Shown piece after piece: positions 21,301 to 29,034 of a DNA stretch of 55,585 nucleotides. The first letter of the stretch is position 1; each line of letters begins with the position of its first letter. Below the pieces are notes generated by a model. That model was not told where the DNA came from and ran no database searches. It saw only the letters and a list, made by a program, of their open reading frames with translations. The position numbers were made by a program, and so were the translations under genes. Source of the stretch: Burkholderiaceae bacterium (GTDB lineage: Bacteria; Pseudomonadota; Gammaproteobacteria; Burkholderiales; Burkholderiaceae_B); the NCBI GenBank assembly GCA_030728985.1, contig JANQYI010000036.1, positions 1-55,585 of the forward strand. The letters are read 5' to 3'.

Positions 21301-21794
21301 CCTGGTGCCGTGACCTGGGAGACGTGCGCATAGTTGGCCAGCGTCAATTGTTGACGGAGCGCGTTTTCATCGAGCTTATCCTTTTGTTTAAAGGAAAAGG
21401 TATAGGCGGCAAGAAAACTTGGAGGCGCGAGGCGATAAAGTGCTGTGGTGATGGGAACGGTCAGGACATCGACTTCGCCCAACATCAGGGCATGTAAAGT
21501 GCGCAACCGTTCGGAAATCAAATCCTGGTGCGGGGAAAAACTGTCATAGGGCAGTGTTTCCCAGTCCGGAAAGGGGCGGACCCTAAGGGTCGGGGCAAAG
21601 ATCGGGATTTCCTCTGTTAGGCGCTGCGCCTCGAGCGGTTCGGCAGTCAAAATGACGAGTGTCTTACCGCTGGCGCTCGCAAGCTTGGTCAAGAGCCATG
21701 CGTCTCCGGATCCGGCGGGCGTGGGTTGGGCGAAGCGCAGACCGGGCTTGAGCGAGGCGAGCAGGGTGGAAACAGAAAGAGAGGCAGCCGACAT
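18318..21794 (-). CDS. mfd: Transcription-repair coupling factor
   Basis: Mfd is a DNA translocase that removes RNA polymerase stalled at lesions and recruits UvrA. The 1158-residue protein has the UvrB-like N-terminal region, then the polymerase-interaction domain (starting around GDPVVHAQHGIGRY). The RecG-like translocase follows, with Walker A GDVGFGKTEVA and the DEEH box IIDEEHRFGVRQKE. The TRCF C-terminal domain is last. I chose the ATG giving MSAASLSVST; upstream ATG (21824) and TTG (21836) codons in frame would add 10 or 14 residues, and none has a clear Shine-Dalgarno sequence. Confidence 0.96.
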   Translation of the reverse strand: MSAASLSVSTLLASLKPGLRFAQPTPAGSGDAWLLTKLASASGKTLVILTAEPLEAQRLTEEIPIFAPTLRVRPFPDWETLPYDSFSPHQDLISERLRTLHALMLGEVDVLTVPITTALYRLAPPSFLAAYTFSFKQKDKLDENALRQQLTLANYAHVSQVTAPGEFCVRGSLIDLFPMGSVVPYRIDLFDDEIESIRAFDIDTQRSLYPVGEVQLLPGREFPMDEAARNHFRATFREVFEGDPSRALPYRDMGNGIPFAGVEYYLPLFFEQTATLFDYLKNETIIVTLGDIDDAMRRFTQDTATRYNFLKSDRERPVLPPETLFLQNEALFEHLKVFPRLAFTADHTHPDFVAAPDIGISRRAEDPLAKLRELLTRSTQSSRSSDVKGAHASRIVLCTDSHGRRETIVQMLAEHGLAPDAQTESVALFLEAEAHFGITVAPLVTGFAVPAQGLLFLTENDLYPGHGGTARRGKRDQERASNVEAMVRDLSELREGDPVVHAQHGIGRYHGLVNLDMGEGEMEFLFLEYANKTTLYVPVSQLHVIARYSGTDSESAPLHLLGSGQWDKARRKAAQQVRDTAAELLDLYAKRAARQGFAFKLPLSDYDLFAEGFGFDETADQAAAIQCVIEDMTSGRPMDRLVCGDVGFGKTEVALRAAFLAIANGKQVALLCPTTLLAEQHTQTFADRFADWPVKVVELSRFRSAKEVKSAIAGITDGTADIVIGTHKILSKDVQFKRLGLVIIDEEHRFGVRQKEALKSLRAEVDVLTLTATPIPRTLGMSLEGIRDFSVIATAPQKRLAIKTFVRREDNSTMREALLRELKRGGQAYFLHNEVDTIHNRRARLEELVPEARIAVAHGQMGERDLEQVMKGFYQKRFNVLLCTTIIETGIDVPSANTIIIHRADRFGLAQLHQLRGRVGRSHHQAYAYLMTPGEDAITKNAKKRLEAIQAMEELGSGFFLAMHDLEIRGTGEVLGESQSGNIQEIGFSMYNDMLNEAVRALKAGVEPDLDAPFSAGCEVNLHAPALLPADYCGDVHARLSIYKRLSNTKNDDDLIAIQEELIDRFGKLPEPTRTLISTHKLRLLGLPLGLQKIDASETQIVLHFKQNTPVDPLKLIELVQKQRHIRFSGQDKLRVEIKASDVPARFDATRAVLRALQ

Positions 21795-21860
21795 TGATAG
21801 TGAATCGCAGGAGTATTCGCGCATTAAAAAGCGCAAGGATTGCGCGACGGGAGGGTGATT

Positions 21861-21889
21861 GTGACACCGGGTAATCAGATGATTATAAA
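21861..21889 (+). promoter_or_regulatory. Likely ispD promoter
   Basis: GTGACA (21861-21866) and TATAAA (21884-21889) are separated by exactly 17 bases, a good sigma-70 fit. The expected start of transcription near 21896 leaves only about five bases before the ispD ATG at 21901. There is no Shine-Dalgarno sequence in that leader. Confidence 0.6.
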
Positions 21890-21900
21890 ATCAAGCGTAT

Positions 21901-22659
21901 ATGACGTCTGTTAAGCCCTCTTTTGATGTTCCGTTTCGCATTGTCGCACTCGTTCCTGCGGCCGGTATTGGTGCGCGAGCAAACCATGCCGGGCATGCGC
22001 AAACGCCCAAACAATATCGAGTGTTGGCCGGGCAAGCGATGCTGAGACATTCGGTGCAGGCGTTATTGGCGGATGCTCGGGTACAGGAGGTTCGGGTCGC
22101 GGTCGCACCGGGTGACGCCGAGGCTTTGACGGTCCTCGAGGGCTTACCAAGGACACATTGTTCACCCTGCGGCGGCGCCACGCGTGCTCAAACCGTTTTA
22201 AACGCCCTGCGCGAGGCGCAGCTCTCTCCAGAGGATTGGGTCCTGGTGCATGACGCCGCACGCCCTGGATTGCCTTTGGAAGCCTTGGAGCGTCTAATTG
22301 ACGCCTGTCTCGATCACGATGTGGGTGGCTTGCTCGCAATGCCCGTGGCCGATACCCTCAAAATGGCACGCCTTGACGAGGCACACCTCAACGGGGCGCC
22401 TGATCCGTCATCGCAGGTTGCCCGCACAGTGCCACGCGAGGGGCTCTGGCAGGCGCAAACCCCCCAGATGTTTCGGGCGGGCTTACTGCTCGAAGCCTTG
22501 ACGCGTGCCATGATCACACCTGAGGGTACCGAGGCTCCAACAGATGAGGCTCAGGCTATGGAGGCGCTGGGCTATGCGCCGATTTTGGTGCGGGGTTCGG
22601 GTAGAAACACCAAAATTACCTGGCCCGAGGATGTTCACTGGGTGGAGTCGTGGCTATGA
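21901..22659 (+). CDS. ispD: 2-C-methyl-D-erythritol 4-phosphate cytidylyltransferase
   Basis: IspD joins CTP and MEP to form CDP-ME, the third step of the MEP isoprenoid pathway. The 252-residue protein has the glycine-rich nucleotide loop [11 protein letters not shown] and PKQY near the N-terminus, [11 protein letters not shown] in the middle and the [11 protein letters not shown] segment near the end. The spacer between AGIGAR and PKQY is a little longer than in Escherichia coli. Its stop overlaps the ispF start (ATGA), so the two genes form an operon. The upstream promoter suggests a very short mRNA leader. Confidence 0.96.
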   Translation: MTSVKPSFDVPFRIVALVPAAGIGARANHAGHAQTPKQYRVLAGQAMLRHSVQALLADARVQEVRVAVAPGDAEALTVLEGLPRTHCSPCGGATRAQTVLNALREAQLSPEDWVLVHDAARPGLPLEALERLIDACLDHDVGGLLAMPVADTLKMARLDEAHLNGAPDPSSQVARTVPREGLWQAQTPQMFRAGLLLEALTRAMITPEGTEAPTDEAQAMEALGYAPILVRGSGRNTKITWPEDVHWVESWL

Positions 22660-23144
22660 GTGATTTTTCCTTTCGCATTGGTCAGGGCTTTGACGTGCAC
22701 GCCCTGGTCGAGGGACGTCCCCTGATTCTGGGTGGCGTGACGATTGCGCACACGCATGGTTTGCAAGGCCACTCGGATGCGGACGCTTTGCTGCACGCGA
22801 TCACCGATGCTTTATTGGGTGCCGCTGGTCTGGGCGATATCGGGCGTCTATTTCCCGATACGGATCCACAATTTAAAGGCGCCGATAGTAGGTTACTGCT
22901 GCGAGAAGCTTATCGGCGTGTGCAGGCCTCTGGCTGGCAACTGGTCAATGTGGATGCCACGATCCATGCCCAGGCGCCTAAAATTGGACCCTATTCAGGG
23001 GCGATGGCCGCCAACATCGCCAGCGACTTGGGTGTCGCACTCGCCGACGTCAATATCAAAGCAAAAACCAACGAAGGCCTCGGACATTTGGGTCGCAAGG
23101 AAGGCATCGCGGCCAACGCCGTGGTCTTGCTGCGAAAAGGTTAG
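22656..23144 (+). CDS. ispF: 2-C-methyl-D-erythritol 2,4-cyclodiphosphate synthase
   Basis: IspF closes CDP-ME 2-phosphate to the cyclic diphosphate, the fifth MEP step, and works as a trimer with Zn2+. The 162-residue protein shows the metal ligands D13 and H15 in GQGFDVHAL, the [19 protein letters not shown] signature and the C-terminal [18 protein letters not shown] use the ATG overlapping the ispD stop rather than the GTG two codons earlier. It converges on and overlaps the kinase gene by four bases. Confidence 0.97.
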   Translation: MSDFSFRIGQGFDVHALVEGRPLILGGVTIAHTHGLQGHSDADALLHAITDALLGAAGLGDIGRLFPDTDPQFKGADSRLLLREAYRRVQASGWQLVNVDATIHAQAPKIGPYSGAMAANIASDLGVALADVNIKAKTNEGLGHLGRKEGIAANAVVLLRKG

Positions 23145-24580
23145 CCATCGACGTGGTCGGTAAAGATTTCGACCTGCGCTGTGAGGCCCCCGCCGGGTCG
23201 GGCGCTAAACGTCAGTTCGCCTTCCATGTGTTGTAGCAAGCGGTCAACAATCGCCAGACCAAGCCCCGTACCGGAGGCACCCGTTCTCGCCACGTTACCT
23301 CGCCAAAAGGGCTTGCGCACGCGAGGAATATCGTGAACGGGGATGCCTGGGCCTCGGTCGGAAACCTTAATTTTGAACGAATCGCTATTTCCCTCCAAGA
23401 CGACTTCGAGCTGGGGGACTTCGTGGTCAATGTTTCCGTAGCGGCGTGCGTTTTCGATCAAATTAGTCAAAATACGTCGTAGATCGGTTGCGGATACACG
23501 CGCAGTGATGCCCGCCTGGATGGAGGTGGTGAGTGTTCCCCCTGTATGCTTGGTTAGACAACGTTCGCGCTCAGTCAACTCGGTCAGCAAGCTTGAAACA
23601 CTGAGCGCCCGGGGTGCCTCAAGGCTGGCGGGGCGAGCATAGTCCATCAGTTGAGCGAGCGAGTGCTCGATTTGGGCTAAATCTTGATCAATCGCTGACT
23701 TCCCTGTTTCATGCATGGCGCTGAGTTCGACCTCTAAGCGCATGCGCGTCAAAGGCGTGCGCAAGTCGTGAGAAATGCCCGCCAACATTAAAACTCGATC
23801 GGCATTGGCCTGGTGGAGGTCGCGAGCCATTCGATTAAAGCTACTGTTGAGTGTGCGCAGCTCGCGCGCACCGGTTTCAGGCAAAGGTGGGGGTGACGCG
23901 CCTTTGGATAAAAGCTGTGCCGAACGTGCTAGACGCGCCAGTGGTCGATTGATGTAGGACACACCGATGGCCGCGCCTATCAGTGACAGCAGCAGCGCTG
24001 CGGCCCCCCAGCTTAGCCATTCTATTCCCCCGGTGAACCTGATTTCGTGACGATCAAAAGACAGCCAATATTTTTCATTGTCGAGACGAAAGCTGACCCA
24101 AAACCCAGGCACATCATTGACGGACCATGCAAGGATCGTCTCCTCTCCGAGCTGGGCACGCACGAGCTTAGCGACGCGCTGCCAATATCTGCCTGAGGGA
24201 AGCGGTTCGATCTCATCGAGACCGATGCGCATGGAAACATCCAGACCTTCGCGTAAGGATAACGAACGCAAGACAGCTTGCCGTTTCGCAATCGGCGTGT
24301 AGGTCAGGGTCGAGCGCGTCAGATTAACCGAGGTTGCGATGCGCTGACTCATTTGGGCGGCGCGCGGCCCCATTTCAAGGCTAAAAAAAATCAGTACCCA
24401 GGCCCCAAGGCTTGCGAGCATGAGTGCGGAGAGCAGTAAAAAACTCCGGGTAAAAAGATCGACTTGAGAGAGCGCCTGCGTCAACCAGGTTCCACGCTGT
24501 CGAAGTGTCGCGCACCAGAGTTTCGCCTGTTGTCTGACGTGCTGGTGGAGTGGGTGTTTGAGCGCGTTAATTTCGACCAT
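23141..24580 (-). CDS. risS: Sensor histidine kinase, RisS/EnvZ-like
   Basis: This 479-residue inner-membrane kinase pairs with the overlapping response regulator. Two transmembrane segments (around [18 protein letters not shown] and [14 protein letters not shown]) flank a periplasmic sensor of about 130 residues. A HAMP region follows, then the H-box [16 protein letters not shown] with the phosphorylated His, the N-box [10 protein letters not shown] and the ATP lid motifs DRGPGIP and GTGLGLAIV. The H-box and pairing resemble EnvZ and Bordetella RisS. The ATG at 24580 lies inside the end of the regulator gene; a TTG three codons earlier is less likely. The signal sensed is unknown. Confidence 0.9.
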   Translation of the reverse strand: MVEINALKHPLHQHVRQQAKLWCATLRQRGTWLTQALSQVDLFTRSFLLLSALMLASLGAWVLIFFSLEMGPRAAQMSQRIATSVNLTRSTLTYTPIAKRQAVLRSLSLREGLDVSMRIGLDEIEPLPSGRYWQRVAKLVRAQLGEETILAWSVNDVPGFWVSFRLDNEKYWLSFDRHEIRFTGGIEWLSWGAAALLLSLIGAAIGVSYINRPLARLARSAQLLSKGASPPPLPETGARELRTLNSSFNRMARDLHQANADRVLMLAGISHDLRTPLTRMRLEVELSAMHETGKSAIDQDLAQIEHSLAQLMDYARPASLEAPRALSVSSLLTELTERERCLTKHTGGTLTTSIQAGITARVSATDLRRILTNLIENARRYGNIDHEVPQLEVVLEGNSDSFKIKVSDRGPGIPVHDIPRVRKPFWRGNVARTGASGTGLGLAIVDRLLQHMEGELTFSARPGGGLTAQVEIFTDHVDG

Positions 24581-25301
24581 CCGGCACAAACACGTAGCCT
24601 AAGCCCCAGACGGTTTGAATAAAGGCCGGTTTGCTCGGATTGATTTCGATGAGTTTGCGTAGTCGGGAAATCTGGACGTCCAGACTGCGATCGAAGGCTT
24701 CGTATTCGCGACCGCGGGCGAGTTCCATGAGCTTGTCCCGCGAGAGAGGAATCTTGGGATGTCGCGCAAAGACTTTTAAAACAGAAAACTCACCGGTCGT
24801 GATGGGTACCAGCTGTTGGTCTCGCGACAGGCAACGCGTGGCGAGATTGAGGGTATAGGGGCCGAAAATCACGGTTTCATTTTCCTGACCCGGAGCGCCC
24901 GGGTGCTCATCCGTATTGCGGCGACGCAAGACGGCATTGATGCGGGCAAGGAGTTCGCGGGGATTGAACGGTTTGGATAAATAATCATCGGCTCCCATTT
25001 CGAGCCCGATGATGCGATCAATCTCCTCGGCTTTCGCCGTGAGCATAATGATGGGCGTCCGGTCGTGGGTTGCCCTCAGGCGTCGACAAACAGACAGACC
25101 GTCCTCGCCCGGTAGCATCAGGTCGAGGACGAGCAAATCGATGTGTTCGCGCTGCCAGATCTTGTTCATTTCTCTGGAGTCTTCGGCTGTGAGCACGAGA
25201 AAGCCTTGCTCGGTCAGGTATCTGCGTAACAAGTCCCGTAATCTCGGGTCATCGTCCACAACCAAAATTTTTCGTGTGCAATGTGTATTCAAAATATTCA
25301 T
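24567..25301 (-). CDS. risA: Response regulator, RisA/OmpR-like
   Basis: This is a 244-residue DNA-binding regulator. The receiver domain has the acidic pocket VVDDD (16-18), phosphoacceptor D60 in LLVLDLMLPGEDG and the conserved lysine in LSKPF. The C-terminal OmpR-type winged helix includes DRSLDVQISRLRKLIE and the end motif TVWGLGYVFVP. The start gives MNILNTHCTRKILVVDD; longer in-frame versions add residues absent from the family. It is first in a two-gene operon with the kinase (14-base overlap). In Bordetella the homologue controls acid and intracellular survival genes, but its targets here are unknown. Confidence 0.92.
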   Translation of the reverse strand: MNILNTHCTRKILVVDDDPRLRDLLRRYLTEQGFLVLTAEDSREMNKIWQREHIDLLVLDLMLPGEDGLSVCRRLRATHDRTPIIMLTAKAEEIDRIIGLEMGADDYLSKPFNPRELLARINAVLRRRNTDEHPGAPGQENETVIFGPYTLNLATRCLSRDQQLVPITTGEFSVLKVFARHPKIPLSRDKLMELARGREYEAFDRSLDVQISRLRKLIEINPSKPAFIQTVWGLGYVFVPDGRN

Positions 25302-25448
25302 AGACAAAAATGTAACCGTGCTCCCTTGCTTGAAGGTGCGAATCTCACAAGGTTTTACAAACGCTGACAGATGCTTAACGTCCTGTGACAAATTGTTTCA
25401 AAAAGAATGTTTAGGGGTTCGGGGCTCGAGGTTCATTACAATGGCCTG

Positions 25449-26684
25449 ATGACAAGCATTCTGGCATTTGAAACCTCGACCTCGACGGGGACAGTCGCGC
25501 TATTGACCGGGCAAGGGGAGACCTTTGCAGTGACCCAACGAACGATCGAGGGGACGGCAGGGCACGCCTGCGGGATACTCCCTCTGGCGACAGCCATTTT
25601 AACTGAGCTCAATCTGACGCAAAAAGAGGTGACCGCGGTGGCGTTTGGTCAGGGACCCGGTGCGTTCACGGGCGTGCGTGTCGCATGCGGCGTGGCACAA
25701 GGTATCGCATTGGCGCTTGACATCCCTGTGATACAAGTGGGTGCCTTACCAGCCGTGGCGGCGCTCGCGTTGGCACGACACCCCGAGGCGATGTTGTATG
25801 TCTCACTAGATGCGCGAATGGATGAAGTGTATTTTGGTGTGTATGCGCGCTCGCCTTTAGGTCAACTCGTCGCGATTCAACCCCCTGTGTTGCTTGCGGC
25901 AGCCGACGTGTTGCTGTTCATCTCGCAGCGCCAACCCTTTTGGCAGACGCGCTTTCACGGGGAGCATGGGGTGACACTCGTCGGTGAAGGATGGAGTGTT
26001 GTACAACGTCACGTTACTTGCGCTGAGCTGCCCAAGGCATGGTTCCTGGACGACTTGCAAGCGCGACCCGAGGCGCGTGCTGTCGCCACGTTGGCGCTGC
26101 AGGCCTTGAAAGCGGGAGTCACTGTGTTGCCAGAGCATGCCGCCCCTTTATATTTACGAGACAAGGTGGCGTTCACCAGCTTGGAGCGTGCGCGTGGCGA
26201 TGGTGGCAATCCACGCGCCAAGGTTCCGGGCGCTGCGGCGTTATTGCCGATGTTGAATACGGATTTGCGCGAGGTGGTAGCGTTGGAGGCCGCGGTCCAG
26301 TCTTTTCCTTGGACATTGAAGAATTTTGAGGATGCGCTCGCGGCGGGTTATGAAGCTTGGGTGCTCCGTTCAAAAGAAGGTCTGTTAGGTTTTTCTATCT
26401 CCATGCTGGCGCCCGATGTGACGCATTTACTGGTGATCGCTGTGGCACGAGACGTCCAACGTCGCGGTGTTGGCAGACAACTGCTTGAGCACGTCACGCA
26501 TTTGGCGCGAGCCGCGGGTACCGAAGGCATTGTGCTGGAGGTTCGACCCTCCAATCAGACGGCTCTGGCGTTTTATCGTGCGGACAGTTTTGAACAGATT
26601 GGTGTCAGAAGGGATTACTATCCTTCGGCAAAGGGCCAGCGGGAGGACGCCTTGATTCTTAAAAAGAGTTTTGACAGCCTATGA
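25449..26684 (+). CDS. tsaB-rimI: Fused TsaB / RimI protein
   Basis: One 411-residue frame encodes two usually separate proteins. Residues 1 to about 230 are TsaB, the partner that stabilises TsaD when tRNA A37 receives threonylcarbamoyl. Evidence is ILAFETSTSTGTVAL at the start, GQGPGAFTGVRV and the terminal APLYLRDKVA. After a short linker, about residues 262-411 are a RimI-type GNAT acetyltransferase that acetylates the N-terminal alanine of ribosomal protein S18. It has the acetyl-CoA loop RRGVGRQLL and the EVRPSNQTALAFYR block. The frame is continuous with no stop, so this is a true fusion. The udg start overlaps its stop. Confidence 0.92.
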   Translation: MTSILAFETSTSTGTVALLTGQGETFAVTQRTIEGTAGHACGILPLATAILTELNLTQKEVTAVAFGQGPGAFTGVRVACGVAQGIALALDIPVIQVGALPAVAALALARHPEAMLYVSLDARMDEVYFGVYARSPLGQLVAIQPPVLLAAADVLLFISQRQPFWQTRFHGEHGVTLVGEGWSVVQRHVTCAELPKAWFLDDLQARPEARAVATLALQALKAGVTVLPEHAAPLYLRDKVAFTSLERARGDGGNPRAKVPGAAALLPMLNTDLREVVALEAAVQSFPWTLKNFEDALAAGYEAWVLRSKEGLLGFSISMLAPDVTHLLVIAVARDVQRRGVGRQLLEHVTHLARAAGTEGIVLEVRPSNQTALAFYRADSFEQIGVRRDYYPSAKGQREDALILKKSFDSL

Positions 26685-27517
26685 AAGTACCTCAACCAAG
26701 CGCGCTTCAGTATTCGGCCTTGCAACTCGCTTGGTTGCAAGAGCTCGGCATCGAAAAACCTTGGTTGCCAAGCGAGCAAGTCGCGGCAAAAAAAAGCAAC
26801 CCTCCCCTTGCGGTAACAGCAGTGACTCACGCGCCTACGCGAGTGCCGTTGCGACCAAGCGGTGTAACGCCGTCTCGTCCAGCGGTCCGAGCGGCCTCTG
26901 CATCCCAGTCTGCTGCTGAGCTTGTGATGGATACAAACGCGCTAGCCGCAAGCGCGCACGATTTAACGACCTTGGCGAAACAGATCGCTGGGTGTACGGC
27001 ATGCGGTTTGTGCCGTGGACGTCAGCAGGCGGTCCCGGGTGAGGGTATTATGCAGCCCTCTATCATGGTGATTGGCGAAGCGCCGGAGGCGCTCGATGAC
27101 CGCGAAGGTCGGCCCTTTGTGGATCGCCCCGGATTGATGCTCGATAACATGCTGACAGCGATTCAAAGTAGTCGCGCGCACAATGTGTATGTCAGCAATA
27201 TGGTCAAATGTCGACCTCCCGGCAACCGTAACCCCAAGCCAATTGAACTGCAGGCGTGCAAGCCTTTTTTGATGAGGCAAATCGAGCTTGTCCGACCCTT
27301 CAGTATTTTGGCGGTTGGGCGTGCGGCGCAGTCCTTGCTTGAAACGCAGGAGCCTCTCGACCAGCTCCGTCAAGTGACGCATTCATTGACGGTGGTGGGA
27401 CAAAAAATCCCACTCATTGTGACCTACCACCCAGCACTTCTGCTGAATCACCCCGGAGAAAAGGCTGCTGTTTGGCAGGATCTTCAGCTTCTCAAGACTG
27501 TTTCAGGCATGTCATAG
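26681..27517 (+). CDS. Uracil-DNA glycosylase, family 4 (Fe-S)
   Basis: This enzyme removes uracil from DNA in base-excision repair. The 278-residue protein has a variable N-terminal extension of about 95 residues and then a UdgA-like domain. The four cluster cysteines are seen: CTACGLC holds the first pair, KCRPPGNRNP the third and ELQACKPFL the fourth. Motif 1 reads GEAPEALDDREGRPFVDRPG, which differs from the family norm GEGPGxxED...FVGRAG at several positions. The catalytic-site TYHPALLL motif near the end is present. It overlaps the tsaB-rimI stop by four bases, and its end overlaps the converging lplT gene by six. Confidence 0.9.
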   Translation: MKVPQPSALQYSALQLAWLQELGIEKPWLPSEQVAAKKSNPPLAVTAVTHAPTRVPLRPSGVTPSRPAVRAASASQSAAELVMDTNALAASAHDLTTLAKQIAGCTACGLCRGRQQAVPGEGIMQPSIMVIGEAPEALDDREGRPFVDRPGLMLDNMLTAIQSSRAHNVYVSNMVKCRPPGNRNPKPIELQACKPFLMRQIELVRPFSILAVGRAAQSLLETQEPLDQLRQVTHSLTVVGQKIPLIVTYHPALLLNHPGEKAAVWQDLQLLKTVSGMS

Positions 27518-28846
27518 CGCCTTGCCATGCCCTTCTTGGCCAATTTCATCTAGCAAATGGGGTTGCTTGTTGAGATTACTGCGGTTCCAGCGCATCATGA
27601 CCACCATCAGTGACGCTACGAATCCGCCAAAAAGCCAGATGATGACATCGATCGACATGTTGGCCCACAAAAACAGGGTGTAAACGGCCACCATGACCAA
27701 AATGTTGAGTTGTTCATTAAAGTTTTGGACTGCAATCGAGTGACCTGCCGACAACAACACATGGCCTCGATGCTGCAGCAACGCATTCATCGGCACCACA
27801 AACAAGCCGGAAGTCAACCCAATGAGGATGAGAAGCGCATAGGCGACCCAGGGTAATTGCAGACCCATGAAGGTGATGCTCATCGAACTGTTCACAAAGG
27901 GCATCAGCATGACAATAAAGCCCATGGCTATGCCCAAGGGGAGAACTTTAAGCGCCTTGGGCAAGGCAATACGACCCGCCAAAATGGATCCCACGATCGT
28001 TCCTAACGCGGTGATGCCCATGAGAATGGAAGCTTGGTCTAGTCGGTAACCGAGGTGATTTTTACCCCATTCGATGACGATTAGCTGGAGTGTGGCACCT
28101 GCGCCCCAAAAAAGCGTCGTGACACCAAGAGAAATTTGACCCAGTTTGTCATTCCAAAGGATACGAACGTAACCGGCGAAGGTTTTGACCAGTTTGAATG
28201 GGTTTTTGTTTTGCTTTGGATAGACGATATTCGTACTCGGAATCAACAAGTTGCAGAGCGCTGCAGCGATATAAACAAAGGCAATCATCAAAATCGCGGC
28301 CTCGGCAGGTGTGTCCACTAAATTGCTAATCCAATCATGGCTGAGCAGCCAGGCGGATACGGTGGGCGATACCAAGACGCCGCCCACCACGGTACCCATA
28401 ATGATGGACAAAATCGTCAGGCCTTCAATCCAGCTATTACCTTTAACGAGTTGCAGAGGGTGAAGCATCTCGGTGACGATGCCGTATTTGGCGGGTGAGT
28501 AGGCGGCCGCGCCAATGCCGACTAGCGCATAGGCTGCGCATACCAGCGCGACCTGGCCTTCTTGTGACAATCCGAACAGGGCATAAGAAAACATGAGTAG
28601 ACAGCCGCTGACCTTGATGGCATTGGTGAAAAACATCACCCGACCCTTTGGAAACGAGTCGGCGAACGCGCCGACAAAGGCTGCCAGCAAGACATAAGAG
28701 GCGGCAAACCACCATTTCATCATTGGCGCCATCCAGTCCGGGCCGTGAAGCTCCAGAATCAGTGCGATTGCAGCGATAAACAACGCATTATCAGCCAGGG
28801 AGGACAGTGCCTGCGCAGCCATGACGGTATAAAAGCCTCGATTCAA
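27512..28846 (-). CDS. lplT: Lysophospholipid transporter
   Basis: LplT is an inner-membrane flippase of the major facilitator superfamily. It returns lysophospholipids to the cytoplasmic leaflet for reacylation. The 444-residue protein has about 12 transmembrane segments, the conserved SLADNALFIAAIALI near the N-terminus and YSPAKYGIVTEMLHP in the first half. I chose the TTG giving (M)NRGFYTVMAAQAL, since homologues begin this way and GGGAA lies seven bases upstream. A more upstream TTG at 28885 would add 13 residues. No acyltransferase gene adjoins it here. Confidence 0.9.
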   Translation of the reverse strand: MNRGFYTVMAAQALSSLADNALFIAAIALILELHGPDWMAPMMKWWFAASYVLLAAFVGAFADSFPKGRVMFFTNAIKVSGCLLMFSYALFGLSQEGQVALVCAAYALVGIGAAAYSPAKYGIVTEMLHPLQLVKGNSWIEGLTILSIIMGTVVGGVLVSPTVSAWLLSHDWISNLVDTPAEAAILMIAFVYIAAALCNLLIPSTNIVYPKQNKNPFKLVKTFAGYVRILWNDKLGQISLGVTTLFWGAGATLQLIVIEWGKNHLGYRLDQASILMGITALGTIVGSILAGRIALPKALKVLPLGIAMGFIVMLMPFVNSSMSITFMGLQLPWVAYALLILIGLTSGLFVVPMNALLQHRGHVLLSAGHSIAVQNFNEQLNILVMVAVYTLFLWANMSIDVIIWLFGGFVASLMVVMMRWNRSNLNKQPHLLDEIGQEGHGKAL

Positions 28847-29034
28847 GATAGTTTCCCGAAAAAGTGAACGTGCGCCACAATGCAATATTGCGCATCATAA
28901 AAGAATGAGGGATTCTTCGCAGATTTAACCCTTCGGTCCATCAATTGTTGAGCGTTTTGAGGTTGAGGTACGCCAGTTTTAGGCTCAGGCTGCGTTATGA
29001 TCACGCTGATGACATTTGAAATTGTGCCTATATT

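Noticed and set aside
25437-25448. TACAAT just before the tsaB-rimI ATG as a promoter giving a leaderless mRNA
   Set aside because: No acceptable -35 element at suitable spacing and no extended -10, so support is too weak.
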